A stretch of 64,000 nucleotides of DNA from Loripinus fragilis. Taxonomy: Eukaryota > Mollusca > Bivalvia > Lucinida > Lucinidae. Below are positions 1 through 9,777 of this stretch, in pieces (within the stretch, counting starts at the first letter, position 1; each line of letters opens with the position of its first letter). The translations under genes were made by a program, and so were the position numbers. The stretch is taken from assembly GCA_964019695.1 (NCBI GenBank), contig OZ026531.1, forward strand, positions 10,134,593-10,198,592, written 5' to 3'. The notes under the pieces are model-generated. The model did not search any database. It worked only from the letters and a program-made list of their open reading frames with translations, and was not told the DNA's origin.

Positions 1-480
1 ACCTGTCGGCACTACAGCATTGTGCATAACCTTTTCAAAAGCCTACTCTTTTGGATACAGTGTTGATCTAGATAAATTGGCTTCATTAGAAACCAGCTGA
101 TCAGGATCCACACTGCTTTGCATCCACACCATTCATTTGTTTTAAACACATTTATTGTAGTTTTCAGGTGTCTGCTTTCTTATACATTTAACAAGAAAAA
201 ATGTATTTTTTCCCTGTGAAATTAACACTGGCGTCAATAGGAATCATAATATTTAAAATTTAACATTTACTCTTGAGAACCAAAAGTGTAATTATTTTAA
301 TATTTTATTGTGTATTGCTATTTTTTGCTTGTTTTTCATCCCTGTAAGTTTTGTGAAACTGCACCCTGGTAATTATTTTTAAAGAATCTGGAAATTCACT
401 GTTTTAAATGGTGACATCACAAAGTGGTGAATAACTATGTTGCATGATAGATGTTATATGGTACATGTATTCTGTTTCAG
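1..480 (+). other. Intron 5' of exon 1 (partial)
   Basis: AT-rich intronic sequence ending in the exon 1 acceptor (TTTCAG at 475-480). Bases 93-118 hold a short dispersed repeat (CCAGCTGATCAGGATC) that recurs near 19695, 24318 and 62455. No coding exon is visible. Confidence 0.5.
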
Positions 481-546
481 GAATTCCAATGTGATGATGG
501 GACAGATGTTGACAATTTGGTGTTTGCAGGTCTCAATAATGGACAG
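481..546 (+). CDS. WD40 protein exon 1 (first in window)
   Basis: A 66-nt exon between a TTTCAG acceptor and a GTATGTG donor. It reads as 22 open codons that include DVDNLVFAGLNNGQ, typical of the start of a WD40 blade strand ('..VFAGLxxGxI'). It ends in phase 0 and joins in frame to the exon at 5015, whose first residues (IILCEALVCALELP) continue the blade as GQIILCE. The gene's true start is upstream of the window. Confidence 0.7.
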
Positions 547-706
547 GTATGTGAATGAATAGCCCTAGTATAGGTTCTCATACTTTGATTCAACGAAAAA
601 TGGCACTATTTTTAATATTTCGCCAAGGAGGCATTTGCTTTGGTACTCATCAAGAGAGTAACTCAATGAGAAACTTCCAATTTTCCTTAAGAGTGGGCTA
701 AGATTT
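547..706 (+). other. Intron segment between exon 1 and LINE
   Basis: Short intronic sequence after the GTATGTG donor, leading into the 5'-truncated LINE. No feature seen. Confidence 0.4.
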
Positions 707-3617
707 GCTTAGGTACTGCTGGTGTTGGAGTAATTGTGGCGGAGAAGTGGATAGAGAAGGTATTTGAGGTCAAGCGAGTCTCCGACCGGATCATCCTGGT
801 GAAGATTATAGTGAGTCAGCGAGTGCTTTGTTTTCTGTCTGTCTACGCCCCACAGTGTGGTCTCAGTGATTCTGTAAAGGATCTATTCTACGACCAACTT
901 AGGGCTGTGACTGCAATGATCCCAGCATCTGAATTCCTCATTCCATGTGGCGATTGGAATGGACATGTAGGCAGTACAGGCTCAAGTTACAAAGAAGTTC
1001 ATGGAGGCTATGGGTATGGCAAGCCAGATAGTGAGGGTGAGAGGATCTTGGAATATGCACTAGCATATGACCTATTCCTCGGTAACACATGTTTCAAGAA
1101 ACGTGACAGTCACCTCATCACATACAGGTCCGGTAATACAGCAACCCAGATAGACTTTGTGTTATTTCGAAAGAGCCTGCGCAAACTTGTTATGGATGTG
1201 AAGGTGATTCCTGGAGAGGAGGTTGCTCTGCAGCATCAGCTCCTTGTGTGCGACATGATGATTGATATACCGCCCCAAATCAAGCACAAATTCACCCCAC
1301 GTCCAAAAGTGTGGAAGCTCAGAGATCCTCAAACGTGTAGCCGATTCCAGGAAGTCTTCAAGGCACATGTGCCCGCCGTGGAAACTGAAGCGGCTACAAC
1401 AACTGAGGAAATCTGGGCGAAACTCAAGACAGGTTTGCTGAAGACAACAGAGGAGGTGTGTGGCACAACAAAGCCCCACCGATGGCGACGTGAAACTTGG
1501 TGGTGGAATAAGGAAGTGGATGATGCCATCACAGCCAAGCGCCAAGCTTTCAAAGCATGGAATGCTGGCAAATGCACACGGGCATCATATAACTCTGCCA
1601 AGGGCATCTCCAGACGTGTGGTGCACCATGCACGCCACGAAGCAGACAAGGTGGTCTATGATGGCATTGACCACAAGTCGTCTGATATCTTCCGCCTCGC
1701 CAACCAGATGAGGAAAGAGAATGTTGATGTTGTAGGTGACAAGCCAGTGAAGAATGACGCTGGGGAAATGTCAATGAGCGAGGAGGCAAAGCAGAATGCG
1801 TGGGCTGAACATTACGAAAGGCTCAACGTTGAATTTGACTGGGACCCTGATCATCTGTCCAACGAACCACCATTAGAAGGACCGCCTATCCCAATCACTA
1901 TTGACATGGTGAAGAAGGCCATCTCAAAGATGAAGTCCGGCAAAGCTGCAGGTCCTTCAGGCATAGTGGTGGAGATGATCAAAGCAGCAGGTGATACAGG
2001 TGCCACCATGATCTGCGATCTTGCTACTGCGATTATCCATGATGGCAAGGTCCCAACTGACTGGGAGCAAAGTTTCATTGTCTGCCTTTACAAGGGCAAG
2101 GGTGATGCTTTGGACAGAGGCAACTATCGAGGCCTCAAGCTGACTGAGCAGGCCATGAAGATCCTTGAGAGGATTGTCGATGATCTCATAAGACAGGTGG
2201 TGTCTATTGAGGACTCCCAGTTTGGCTTTGTCCCAGGAAGAGGCACTACAGATGCAATCTTTGTGGTCCGACAGCTGCAGGAGAAATACCTAGCAGTGAA
2301 CAAGAGGCTTTATATGGCCTTCGTGGACCTAGAGAAGGCATTTGATTGTGTCCCTCGGAAGGTTATCTGGTTGGCCCTGAGAAAGCTAGGTGTTGAGGAA
2401 TGGATTGTGTGGTTAGTCCAGGGAATGTACGCTAATGCACGAAGCCAGGTTCGTGTTGGCGAGGGTTTCAGCAAAGAGTTTGAGGTTGGAGTCCACCAGG
2501 GATCCGTACTCAGTTTCTTGCTCTTCATCATTGTGCTGGAGGCCTTGTCACGTGAGTTTCGGGCTGGTGTTCGCTGGGAGGACCTATATGTGGATGATCT
2601 TGTCATCATTGCTGACTCTCTAGAGGAAGGTGTTAGGAGGCTTTTGATATGGAAAGAAGCCATGGAGAAGAAGGGGTTGAGGGTAAATGCAGGAAAGACA
2701 AAGGTCATGATCTGTGGTACAGGCCTGGACCTGTTGCAGAGTTCAGGCGAGTACCCATGCGCTGTCTGTCGTACAATAGTAGGCAACAACAGCATCTACT
2801 GCAATGGCTGCAAACTTTGGGTGCATAAGAAATGCAGTGGGCTAAAACGACTGACAACAAATCGTGATTATAGGTGTGCACGGTGCATGGGAAATGCGTG
2901 CCCTATTGACGGCAGGCCACAGAATGAAGTCCAGGTCGGACCTGATAAGCTGGAGGTGGTTGCTTCCTTCTGCTACCTTGGTGACATGCTTTCTGCTGGT
3001 GGAGGCTGTGAAATAGCGGTCACTACTTGTGTGAAAACAGCCTGGAAGAAGTTCAGGGAGCTACTACCAGTTCTCACATCCTGCCACCTCTCTTACAAGA
3101 CACGTGGCCATGTGTACAGCTCTTGCGTGCGGAGTGCCATGCTCCATGCCAGTGAAATTTGGTTACTGACCAAGAGGAACCTGCAGCGCTTGCAGCGCAA
3201 TGATAGGGCTATGATCAGACAGATCTGCAGTATCAAGCCAGAGGATGTGGCCACGGTAAGGTCAAGCAAATTACTGGCAAAGCTTGAGCTTGAGGACCTC
3301 GACCTCATTTTGAGAGAGAGAAGGCTTCGCTGGTTTGGGCATATGGAGCGTTCTAGTGGTGCTATCAGAACAGCATGTGATAAACAGATAGATGGCAGGC
3401 GGGGGGCAGGGAGGCCCAAGCTAAACTGGAAGAAACTGACGGAGAGAGACTGCAGTGAGTGGAAGCTCACGACAGTTGACCCTCAAGAAAAGAGCACCTG
3501 GAGATCAGGTGTGAGATCTGTTATGCGTGCAGCTAGCCAGTTACCTGGAAAGAGTCCCAGTGATGTGGATGATGCCCCTGCACCTGCACGTTAATCAAAA
3601 ATCTGATTATGATTTGG
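707..3617 (+). mobile_element. Non-LTR retrotransposon (LINE), 5'-truncated, sense in intron 1
   Basis: The element begins near 707, inside the endonuclease domain: the open frame can be read upstream of its first start-like codon as GTAGVGVIVAEKW. It runs to a tail near TCTGATTATGATT after the stop codon. The reverse copy at 14.8-15.6 kb ends in a longer TGAT-rich tail, which supports this 3' boundary. No convincing target-site duplication was found. The organisation (AP-type endonuclease, reverse transcriptase, no RNase H or LTRs) is that of a LINE; the clade (RTE-like or CR1-like) is not settled. Confidence 0.85.
736..3594 (+). CDS. LINE polyprotein: endonuclease, reverse transcriptase, PHD-like finger
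   Basis: A single open frame of 952 codons. Residues 1-145 are the C-terminal part of an AP-type endonuclease, with GDWNGHVG at 72-79 and TYRSGNTATQIDFVLF at 129-144. The reverse transcriptase follows, with FVDLEKAFDCVPR near 528, VHQGSVLS near 590 and the catalytic YVDD at 618-621, in place of the more usual FADD. Residues 675-717 form a Cys4-His-Cys3 pattern like a PHD finger. The C-terminal end has the RLRWFGHMER motif common to such LINEs. The start is set by GTG at 736, but the frame is open further upstream, so the protein is N-terminally truncated by the insertion, not a natural start. The absence of stops suggests a fairly young copy. It lies in intron 1 of the WD40 gene, same strand. 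Confidence 0.88.
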   Translation: MAEKWIEKVFEVKRVSDRIILVKIIVSQRVLCFLSVYAPQCGLSDSVKDLFYDQLRAVTAMIPASEFLIPCGDWNGHVGSTGSSYKEVHGGYGYGKPDSEGERILEYALAYDLFLGNTCFKKRDSHLITYRSGNTATQIDFVLFRKSLRKLVMDVKVIPGEEVALQHQLLVCDMMIDIPPQIKHKFTPRPKVWKLRDPQTCSRFQEVFKAHVPAVETEAATTTEEIWAKLKTGLLKTTEEVCGTTKPHRWRRETWWWNKEVDDAITAKRQAFKAWNAGKCTRASYNSAKGISRRVVHHARHEADKVVYDGIDHKSSDIFRLANQMRKENVDVVGDKPVKNDAGEMSMSEEAKQNAWAEHYERLNVEFDWDPDHLSNEPPLEGPPIPITIDMVKKAISKMKSGKAAGPSGIVVEMIKAAGDTGATMICDLATAIIHDGKVPTDWEQSFIVCLYKGKGDALDRGNYRGLKLTEQAMKILERIVDDLIRQVVSIEDSQFGFVPGRGTTDAIFVVRQLQEKYLAVNKRLYMAFVDLEKAFDCVPRKVIWLALRKLGVEEWIVWLVQGMYANARSQVRVGEGFSKEFEVGVHQGSVLSFLLFIIVLEALSREFRAGVRWEDLYVDDLVIIADSLEEGVRRLLIWKEAMEKKGLRVNAGKTKVMICGTGLDLLQSSGEYPCAVCRTIVGNNSIYCNGCKLWVHKKCSGLKRLTTNRDYRCARCMGNACPIDGRPQNEVQVGPDKLEVVASFCYLGDMLSAGGGCEIAVTTCVKTAWKKFRELLPVLTSCHLSYKTRGHVYSSCVRSAMLHASEIWLLTKRNLQRLQRNDRAMIRQICSIKPEDVATVRSSKLLAKLELEDLDLILRERRLRWFGHMERSSGAIRTACDKQIDGRRGAGRPKLNWKKLTERDCSEWKLTTVDPQEKSTWRSGVRSVMRAASQLPGKSPSDVDDAPAPAR

Positions 3618-4015
3618 ACATGAAATAATTTGCTACATAGAAGATCTTACATGAGTGCTCATGTTTTATTGAATTTAATAAATGAGTTGGGAAAGTGATC
3701 ACTTTTTTTTTTCAATGAGTTTATAAATTTCATTAATACTGGAGCACAAATGTTAGATTCTATTAATCATATGGCATGAAAAATTATGTTATCATCATGA
3801 TTTTGGTATGAAAGGGTCAAGACTTTGCCATATAAATATAGTGGGCGTCATATCATAACTTTACTAAAATCTGTAAACCACTAGTGGTTCATCAACTTTA
3901 AAACATGGCATTATATGACTCCCAGACGTCATACTATAAGACCAACATATTGACTGGTTCCCCAGTTATGCATTTGCCACCTACTTTCAAAAGTATGCAC
4001 ACTACAACTATGAAT
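3618..4015 (+). other. Intron 1 sequence, no feature
   Basis: AT-rich intronic sequence without a recognisable gene, palindrome or long repeat. Confidence 0.4.
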
Positions 4016-4219
4016 GGGAGCGCAGTGGCTCAGTGGTAGAGTGCTTGACTCGAGACAGAAGGGCCGCGGGTTCAAGCCTCACCAGCATCACTGCCTTGTG
4101 GTCCTTGAGCAAGACGCATTTATCCTAGCTCAGTACTGGTTCAACCCAGAAAGACCCGTCCTTTTATAACTGAAAGATTGTTGATTGGACATTAAATCAA
4201 AACAAATCAAAATCAAACA
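4016..4219 (+). mobile_element. SINE family A copy 1 (tRNA-derived)
   Basis: The head carries an A-box-like TGGCTCAGTGGTAGAGTGC and a B-box-like GGTTCAAGCCTC spaced as in a tRNA gene. A unique body follows (TTGAGCAAGACGCATTTATC, GTACTGGTTCAACCCAG), then a short A-rich tail with AATCAAA repeats. The same layout recurs at 22219, 27897, 33103, 46484, 46706 and 60757. Confidence 0.85.
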
Positions 4220-4410
4220 GCTATGAATCCAAAATGTTTTAACACTGATTGTATTACAGAAAGAATGTTATGAAAAAGAGCATTGAAAAAAATGCAGACA
4301 AAAAATCCATATAAAAGTTTTACCCAGCACGCAAATATCTTAACAACTTTTCCAAGTTTATTCAGCATGTTTATATACCGATTTATTTATATACCGATGT
4401 TGTTCTCCAG

Positions 4411-5014
4411 ATAATTCTATGTGAAGCCCAGGTTTGTGCCTTGGAACTACCTGGTCAGGCACATGAGGATGCTCCATAGGCTTAGATAAAGAAAATTCTT
4501 GAGCAAAAAATTGTTAATATTTTCTTATCCGTACGTTTTGGGTGCTCAAAATAAGCTCCTCATCGTGACATTTGTTTTGAGTACCCACAACATATGTTTT
4601 GATTGAGAAATAAGAAACTTTTTTTCATTACACAGTCCTATCTAGCGGCCTGATGCTCTGAAATGTTTTCATGCTGGTACCCACAGTATACAGTCTTGCT
4701 CCCCAGTTAAACAGTATCCATTGTTCCTCTTCAGATAATTCTATGTGAAGCCCTGGTTTGTGCCTTGGAACTACCTGTTCAGGCCCATGAGGGTGCTCTG
4801 ACATGTTTTCATGCTGGTACCCAGAGTATACAGACTGGTTCCCAAGTTAAACAGTAACCTTTGTCATTCTTCAGATAATTCTATGTGAAGCCCTAGTTTG
4901 TGCCTTGGAGTTACCTGTTCAGGCCCATGAGGGTGCTCTGACATGTTTTCATGCTGGTACCCAGAGTATACAGACTGGTTCCCAAGTTAAACAGTAACCA
5001 TTGTTCTTTTTCAG
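4411..5014 (+). repeat. Tandem copies of exon 2's 5' end with acceptor (140-bp period)
   Basis: Copies of the first ~105 bases of exon 2, each with its polypyrimidine tract and CAG acceptor, start at 4411, 4735 and 4875; the real exon starts at 5015. The last three starts are exactly 140 bases apart. Each decoy reads IILCEALVCALELPVQAHEG and on to TQSIQ, then runs to a stop within a few codons. The first copy is broken by a 184-bp insertion at about 4477-4650. Confidence 0.85.
4471..4655 (-). mobile_element. Palindromic MITE, family 1
   Basis: A roughly 180-bp insertion splits the first decoy copy of exon 2, with GATGCTC on both sides as a likely target-site duplication. It contains inverted copies of a TTTTGGGTGCTCAAAA-like core and of TTTCTTATCC. 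Related copies lie at 28840, 52330, 58735 and 59555. Confidence 0.7.
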
Positions 5015-5245
5015 ATAATTCTATGTGAAGCCCTGGTTTGTGCCTTGGAGTTACCTGTTCAGGCCCATGAGGGTGCTCTCACATGTTTTCACGCTAGTAC
5101 CCAGAGTATACAGGCTTGTTCCTTGTCATCAGGGTGTAATACCATGATAGTGTCGGGTGGTACAGACAATTTTGTGAAGATCTGGTTAATCGTGATAGAT
5201 AGTACTACAAGAAGGCCTTTGGTCAACCTGGCCTTGATACTGAAG
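5015..5245 (+). CDS. WD40 protein exon 2
   Basis: A 231-nt, 77-codon exon between TTTTTCAG and GTAATTT, phase 0 on both sides. It finishes one WD40 blade (LELPVQAHEGALTCFHAS, where AHEGALT is the usual H..xVT signature) and carries the next through MIVSGGTDNFVKIW. It then runs into a linker ending NLALILK. The exon is flanked on both sides by partial tandem copies of itself. The real exon is chosen because only here is the sequence open from acceptor to donor, and because it joins exons 1 and 3 in frame. Confidence 0.8.
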
Positions 5246-5347
5246 GTAATTTAGAGACTACTTATTGAGTGGGGAGTTGAAGGTATTAGTGATGTATGTA
5301 TAGGGATGTCTTTGTGGGGTGTTAGAGGGAATAGTTAGTATCTAGAT
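5246..5347 (+). repeat. First unit of exon 2 3'-edge array
   Basis: Begins at the real donor and runs AATTTAGAGA, GGGAGTTGA and GGGAATAGTTAGTATC, the signature that recurs between exon-edge copies from 6482 to 7750. It is cut at TAGAT by the 1.1-kb insertion. Confidence 0.7.
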
Positions 5348-6480
5348 CAGTGTTCAATCTAGGATTGCAGCAAAGGGGGCCGAGCGGGCCCATCCAACCT
5401 AAAATAGGGGGCCATTTAGAAAAAGAAGGGGCCCTCACATAAATAGGTGATAAAACAGTAAATTTCTTATAAGACTGATTATATTTAAAAATACCCAATG
5501 TATAGAATATGGGTGTAAGAAAGAGAATGCCCATGGTACATTATACCTAGTTAATTGTTGATTTTGAAAATATTTTTTGTGTATACTACCTGCAGCAACC
5601 ATTAAAATGGAAGGGGAAAGCACAAATAAAATGCTTGAATAATGACTTAAGAGGCCAACCCATCATGAAAAATTTTGGGCAGGGTCTCCCCCTTTATAGA
5701 ATTTGCTTGAAAATGACTAAGTCAACAGACTGAAAAAAAAATTGGGCAGGGGTTCCCCTATACATAATGATTTTTTGTTCACCCCCAGCCCTTTTCCCCG
5801 GCCAACATAAAGTAGGGGTAAGATAGAAAATCTGAAGAAGGGGGGTGGGGTACTTGGAACTACTGAAACCTACACCAAGTACCAGCTCCTTCAGGTCTGA
5901 TAGACAAGAAAGATGAAGATAGCCAAAGTAAAATCTTACCTCTTTAATTTTCCATCTCAACTGAGTCCCATTTCATACACCACTACTAAGCTAGCTATTT
6001 TATTAGCTGTTTGATAAACTTATCTGGACAAGTTTTAAATGTAACTCTTTCAGGGGAATTATCTGTTAAAATAAAAGAAGCAAACCACGGCTGTTTTTCA
6101 GATCTTTAGACGACACAACACCCCAGGGGGGGGGGGGGGGGGGGGGGGGGGCAGATAATGCAACGGAAGGTTTTTTTTAAAAAAAAAGATCGTAGTTGCA
6201 CGATCAGTATGCTAACAGTCGTAGTAGATTGGTTCCCCTTTTTCATTAAAAGCTCTACTTCCGTGTTTAATGAAAGGGAAATCAAGTAAAAACTGTAAAC
6301 TTCCGCTTTTCACCACGATGTTTCATGGCGATTTTTACGTTTTTTAGCTGAAATTTTTGCATATTTTCCAACCTCATAGGATTCGTAACGCGCCATTTCG
6401 GCCCCAGTAGACATCGAACTTGCGCCAGTTGCCTTTAAAAGGGGTCAATGGCGCAATGGCGCGCTCTAGATTGAACACTG
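5348..6480. mobile_element. DNA transposon, hAT-like, non-autonomous (5-bp TSD)
   Basis: Terminal inverted repeats CAGTGTTCAATCTAG (left) and its complement (right) are flanked by the direct repeat TAGAT (5343-5347 and 6481-6485). An uninterrupted version of the target (TATCTAGATGCATATACAAC) survives in the array near 7213, so both ends are secure. The element is 1,133 bp, has no transposase frame, and contains a 25-base G run at about 6127-6151. A CAG terminus with a 5-bp duplication fits a hAT subgroup; that placement is an inference. Confidence 0.8.
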
Positions 6481-6481
6481 T

Positions 6482-7753
6482 AGATGCATATACAACTGTG
6501 ATGATGAGGCTAACAGTGATAGGCAGCACTACGCGAAGGCCTGTAGTCAACCTGGCCTTGATACTGAAGGTAATTCAGAGAGTAATGATGCATGTTAAGG
6601 ATTGGGATGTGGGAGGAGGACTGGGCGAGGGGTTTGAGGGAATAGTTAGTATCCAGAGGCATACTGAACTGTGAATATCTGGTAAATAGTGATAGACAGC
6701 ACTACAAGAAGGCTTCTGGTCAACCTTGCCTTGATATTGAAGGTAATTTAGAGAGTAATTATTAAATGGGGAGTTGACGACATTAGTGGTGTGTGTGTTG
6801 GGGGGGGGGGGGGGGGTGTTGATGAGAAGTTGGAAGGAATGAAGGAATAGTAAGTATCCAGAGGCATATACAACTGTGATGATCAGGCTAACAGTGATAG
6901 GCAGCACTACACAAAGGCCTCTGGTCAACCTGGCTTTGATATTGAAGGTAATTTAGAGAGTAATGATGCATGTTGAGGATTGGAGTGGGGGGGGGGAGAG
7001 ATTTGGGCGAGGGGTCGGAGGGAATAGTTAGTATCCGGTGGCATATAGAACTGTGAATATCTGGTTAATAGTGATAGACAGTACAACAAGAAGACCTCTA
7101 GTCAACTTGGCTTTGTTACTGAAGGTAATTTAGAGCGTAAAAATTGAATGGGAAGTTGATGGTATTAGTGGTGTGTGTGTGTGGGGGGGGGGAGTTGGAA
7201 GGAATAGTTAGTATCTAGATGCATATACAACTTTGATGATCCGGCTAATAGTGATAGGCAGCACTACACAAAGGCCTGTAGTCAACCTGACCTTGAAACT
7301 GAAGGTAATTTAGAGAGTACTTTTTGAGTGGGGAGTTGACGGTATTAGTGGTGTGTGTGTGGGGGGCGGGTGTTGGTGAGAAGTTGGAAGGAATAGTTAG
7401 TATCCAGAGGCATATACAGCTGTGATGATCCGGCTAATAGTGATAGGCAGCACTACACAAGGGCATGTAGTCAACCTGACCTTGATACTGAAGGTAATTT
7501 AGAGAGTACTTATTGAGTGGGGAGTTGAAGGTATAAGTAGGGTGTGCGTGAGTGTGTGCATGGGTGGATTCATGCTTGTAGGGGGTAAGGTCTTGGTGAG
7601 GGGTCAGAGGGAATAGTTAGTATCTAGAGGCATATACAACTGTGATGATCTGGTGCCAGCACTTTAAGAAGGCAGAGCTAGTCAATCTGGCATTTATATT
7701 GAAAGTAATTTAGAGAGTAGTTGTTGAGTGGGGAGTTAACGGTATAAGTGGTG
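6482..7753 (+). repeat. Tandem array of exon 2's 3' edge plus donor
   Basis: About seven decayed copies of the last ~55-60 bases of exon 2 (AGCACTAC, AGGCC.., GTCAACCTGGCCTTGATACT, then GAAG|GTAATTTAGAGAG) lie near 6510-6570, 6690-6746, 6890-6948, 7065-7122, 7250-7305, 7435-7491 and 7650-7711. They are separated by GT/G-rich spacers and GGAATAGTTAGTATCC. Period is about 170-200 bases. Most copies keep the GTAATTTAG donor. Confidence 0.8.
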
Positions 7754-7755
7754 TA

Positions 7756-7959
7756 CAGTAAAACCTGTGTAAAATGTCCACTCAAAATAAACAAAACAAA
7801 GATCTTAATGGCAAATGGTAGCTTAATGAAGGTCAAAAGTATTGCAGAATGCTCCCCTTAGAGCATTCTGCAATACTTTTGACCTGCGTAAAATGATAAT
7901 TGGTCTTGAAAATACTTTTTTGGTCTTTTTGAGAGAGGCCGTTTTCACAGGTTTTACTG
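7756..7959. mobile_element. MITE with TA target duplication (mariner/pogo-type ends)
   Basis: Termini CAGTAAAACCTGTG and CACAGGTTTTACTG are exact inverted repeats, flanked by TA on both sides (7754-7755, 7960-7961). It interrupts the exon 2 array. Its centre is a perfect 25-bp inverted repeat (7830-7854 and 7861-7885) with a 6-base loop. Confidence 0.85.
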
Positions 7960-7961
7960 TA

Positions 7962-8119
7962 TGTATAGGGATGTCTTGGTGAGGAGTTAGAGGGAATAGT
8001 TTGTAATCCAGAGGCATTGTGATGATCTGGTTAATAGAGTGCTTGGGTCAGTGGGTAGTGAATTAAAGAATTGTAGTGGTGGCACTGGTGGGGTAGATAC
8101 AAACAAGTGGCAATTACAA
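7962..8119 (+). repeat. Last decayed unit of exon 2 array
   Basis: Continues the spacer signature (GGGATGTCTTGGTGAGG, GAGGGAATAGT, TGTGATGATCTGGTTAATAG) after the TA MITE, then merges into unrelated sequence before SINE B. GCCTCTAGTCAACCTG at 8428-8443, beyond SINE B, looks like the displaced remainder. Confidence 0.5.
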
Positions 8120-8132
8120 ACCAAAAACAAAT

Positions 8133-8397
8133 TGTTTGTTTGTTTTGTTGCTTTGTCCTGGGCAAGCTTGAACAAGCAGTTAACCAGTACTTTGTGCACA
8201 TACTTTCGCTTGTAACTGACAACAATCCTTCTTGAATTACTCAGAGGAAGGGAGGAGAATGACCGTAGAAAATATTTCATGATCAATCTCCACAAAAGTA
8301 TGGGACTGGGCCTGGATGGAACTCGAGAACCCTGGATCTGCAGTCAGACTCGCATCTGTTTGCCAGACACGTTACCGCCTGCGCCACGCGACCCGGT
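8133..8397 (-). mobile_element. SINE family B copy 1 (tRNA-derived)
   Basis: On the minus strand a tRNA-like head (GTGGCGCAGGCGGTAACGTG, then a B-box-like GGGTTCTCGAGTTCCATCC) leads into a body with GTGGAGATTGATCATGAAAT and a tail of TGTTTG-type repeats. It is flanked by a 13-bp direct repeat ACCAAAAACAAAT (8120-8132 and 8398-8410), a clean retroposition mark. A second copy lies at 29418. Confidence 0.8.
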
Positions 8398-8442
8398 ACC
8401 AAAAACAAATGTTGACAGTTTATTTGAGCCTCTAGTCAACCT

Positions 8443-8645
8443 GAGCACGAAATTTCATCTGCTCATAAAAACTAAAATATTGACAAATGAAGAAGTGTCT
8501 TGCTTTAAGTCTCTCGGATGTTGTATTTATCATGCAAATAAATGTTAAAATGCCAACAATTATTGGCATTTTAACATTATTGAGCAGGATAAATTTCGTG
8601 CTCAACTGAATTGAACATGGAAATGTTTTATATAACCTCAGACCT
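8443..8645. mobile_element. Palindromic MITE, family 6
   Basis: Near-palindrome with GAGCACGAAATTT at one end, GAAATTTCGTGCTC-type sequence at the other, and a central AATGCCAACAATTATTGGCATT. Copies recur near 27030-27205 and 46379-47040. Confidence 0.7.
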
Positions 8646-8689
8646 GGCCTTGTTATGTCCTCCTGCTCTGTATTTTCTGAACCAGTGGG

Positions 8690-9240
8690 TGAATTTTAAC
8701 CAAACTTGCATATATACATTTTTGGAAAGGGGGAAAGGGTTGATTATATTTTGGTGACCTTCACCTTATTTTCAAGGTCAATACATTGAAATGTCAAATT
8801 TTGACCAAAATAGCTTCTTTGGATGTTATCTCTTGAACAGAATGATGGATTCTGGTCAAACTTTATATATATCATTGTGAAAAAATAAAAAGGCGATTAG
8901 ATTTTGGTGACCTTGATCTATTTTTCAAGGTCTTCATCATTTGAAGACGAAAAATCAACGTTTCATGCACACTAATCATCTTCTGAATCAGTGGCTGGAT
9001 TTTGACCAAACATGCACAGATACGTTGTTGGGAGGAGGGAAGAGTTGATTAGATTTTGATGACCTTGGCCTTATTTTCAAGGTCACATCAGCACTTTGTA
9101 AAGTCAAAATTTGACCAAAATTGTGTCTGCAGGATATCTCTTGAACTAAATGATGATTCAAGCCATGCATGTACTTTTTTAAATAATATATTGTATCATT
9201 GTGACACAATAATTATTGATTAGAACTCAATTTAGGGTTG
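8690..9240 (+). repeat. Diverged ~160-bp tandem repeat (GACCTT..TTTTCAAGGTCA)
   Basis: Three diverged units share TTTTGACCAAA, GACCTT and TTTTCAAGGTCA. Similar sequence recurs at 31070-31430. No coding potential seen. Confidence 0.6.
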
Positions 9241-9412
9241 TAGGGCACTGTTTTTATTATTGAAGGTAATTTAGAGTGCTTGTTGAGTGAGCAGTTGAGG
9301 GCCTTAGTTGTGTGCATGTTTATGGGTGTATGGGTAGGTCCAGGAGAGTGGATGGAGAGGACAGTTAGTATCCATAGGCATGTTAGACTGTCGTGTCAGA
9401 AGCTGATTATTA

Positions 9413-9651
9413 ATTGGGCTTCATCGCGAGAAAACCTGTCTTCGGGATTTCCGACAAAGCGAGACTCAGACCGATCTCCTCAAATACAGAGACTAGCTAG
9501 AAAATTGAAATTTCGCTTGTAGCAAGTTTACATATGATGCTTTCGAAAAACAAATAACAAAAGCGCTGCTCAGATTGCACTGACGCGCAGGCTGACCTTC
9601 ACCTTTGTTGTTCACAACCCTCGAAGACAGGTTTTCTCGCATTGAGGCCCA
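9413..9651. mobile_element. MITE with CGCGAGAAAACCTGTCTTC ends, family 2
   Basis: The left end TGGGCTTCATCGCGAGAAAA and the right end are inverted repeats of about 30 bases. Related copies lie at 23638-23872 and 59335-59550. The short open frame at 9280-9522 runs into this element and is not a gene. Confidence 0.75.
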
Positions 9652-9777
9652 TTTTATAATAATTTTATTAGCTTATCTGGTTTCCTTATGAAGTATCAAG
9701 ATTTGAAAATGTTGATTGTGGCCATTTTTAGGAGGCTTTTTATATGTTAAATAGAATCAAAGTACTCAAGGTCCTAC

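Noticed and set aside
1162..3470. Minus-strand and shifted frames inside the LINE
   Set aside because: Shadows of the 952-codon LINE frame.
707..3617. Target-site duplication for the LINE (GATTT words at both ends)
   Set aside because: Too short and not exactly placed to be convincing.
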